The notes under the pieces: generated by a model | Databases searched by the model: none | What the model was told of the DNA's origin: nothing | Seen by the model: only the letters and a program-made list of their open reading frames with translations | Made by a program: the position numbers and the translations under genes | NCBI GenBank assembly: GCA_937138275.1 | Contig: CAKZOY010000344.1 | Location: forward strand, 1-5,190 | Origin: an uncultured Chloroflexota bacterium | GTDB lineage: Bacteria; Chloroflexota; Anaerolineae; B4-G1; DUEL01 | Length of the DNA stretch: 5,190 nt | Direction: 5' to 3' | Part shown: one piece after another, positions 5,163-5,190 of the stretch | How positions within the stretch are numbered: the first letter of the stretch is position 1 | Layout of the letters: every line of letters begins with the position of its first letter

Positions 5163-5190
5163 AACAGGAAACCCTTATCTTGCCCTTGTA

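Overview
The window is a high-GC aromatic amino acid operon read entirely on the minus strand, so biological order runs from high to low coordinates. The order is: promoter (4965-4938), aromatic-rich leader peptide (4926-4837), intrinsic terminator/attenuator (4810-4776), aroH (chorismate mutase), pheA (prephenate dehydratase), aroF (type I-beta DAHP synthase), tyrA (prephenate/arogenate dehydrogenase), aroA (EPSP synthase), and the first 69 codons of aroE (shikimate dehydrogenase), cut by the window edge. The reading frames are intact. Junctions are tight: 4-nt ATGA overlaps at aroF/tyrA and aroA/aroE, gaps of 15, 32 and 71 nt elsewhere, and clear Shine-Dalgarno sequences before nearly every gene.

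Together the genes supply the entry step of the shikimate pathway (AroF), two of its middle steps (AroE, AroA), and the branch from chorismate through prephenate to the keto-acid precursors of phenylalanine and tyrosine (AroH, PheA, TyrA). The other shikimate genes (aroB, aroD/aroQ, aroK, aroC) are not in view and may lie past the left edge. Control seems layered. AroF keeps the N-terminal tyrosine-sensing domain, PheA keeps the phenylalanine-binding ACT motifs, and transcription of the whole operon appears gated by a ribosome-mediated attenuator.

The most interesting part is the 190-nt leader. A near-consensus sigma-70 promoter (TTGACA, 16 bp, TATCAT) lies so close to the leader-peptide ATG that the message should be almost leaderless. 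The 29-residue peptide carries RYFAWYYF, so Tyr, Phe and Trp are all sampled. Just downstream are a 13-bp hairpin with seven U (terminator) and a mutually exclusive 14-bp antiterminator. Two further helices, one of them pairing the Trp-Tyr-Tyr codons with the tandem stop codons, would hold the antiterminator strand when no ribosome is stalled.

The remaining 225 bases at the right edge hold no recognisable gene. They contain a very long GC-rich perfect palindrome followed by a T-run (5017-5076) and a weak candidate rightward promoter. The organism is probably a GC-rich bacterium, possibly a Chloroflexota member or relative. That is inferred from GC content, the mix of Thermotoga-like DAHP synthase, Bacillus/Thermus-type AroH and cyanobacterial-like TyrA, and the near-leaderless start; it is not proven by any marker here.
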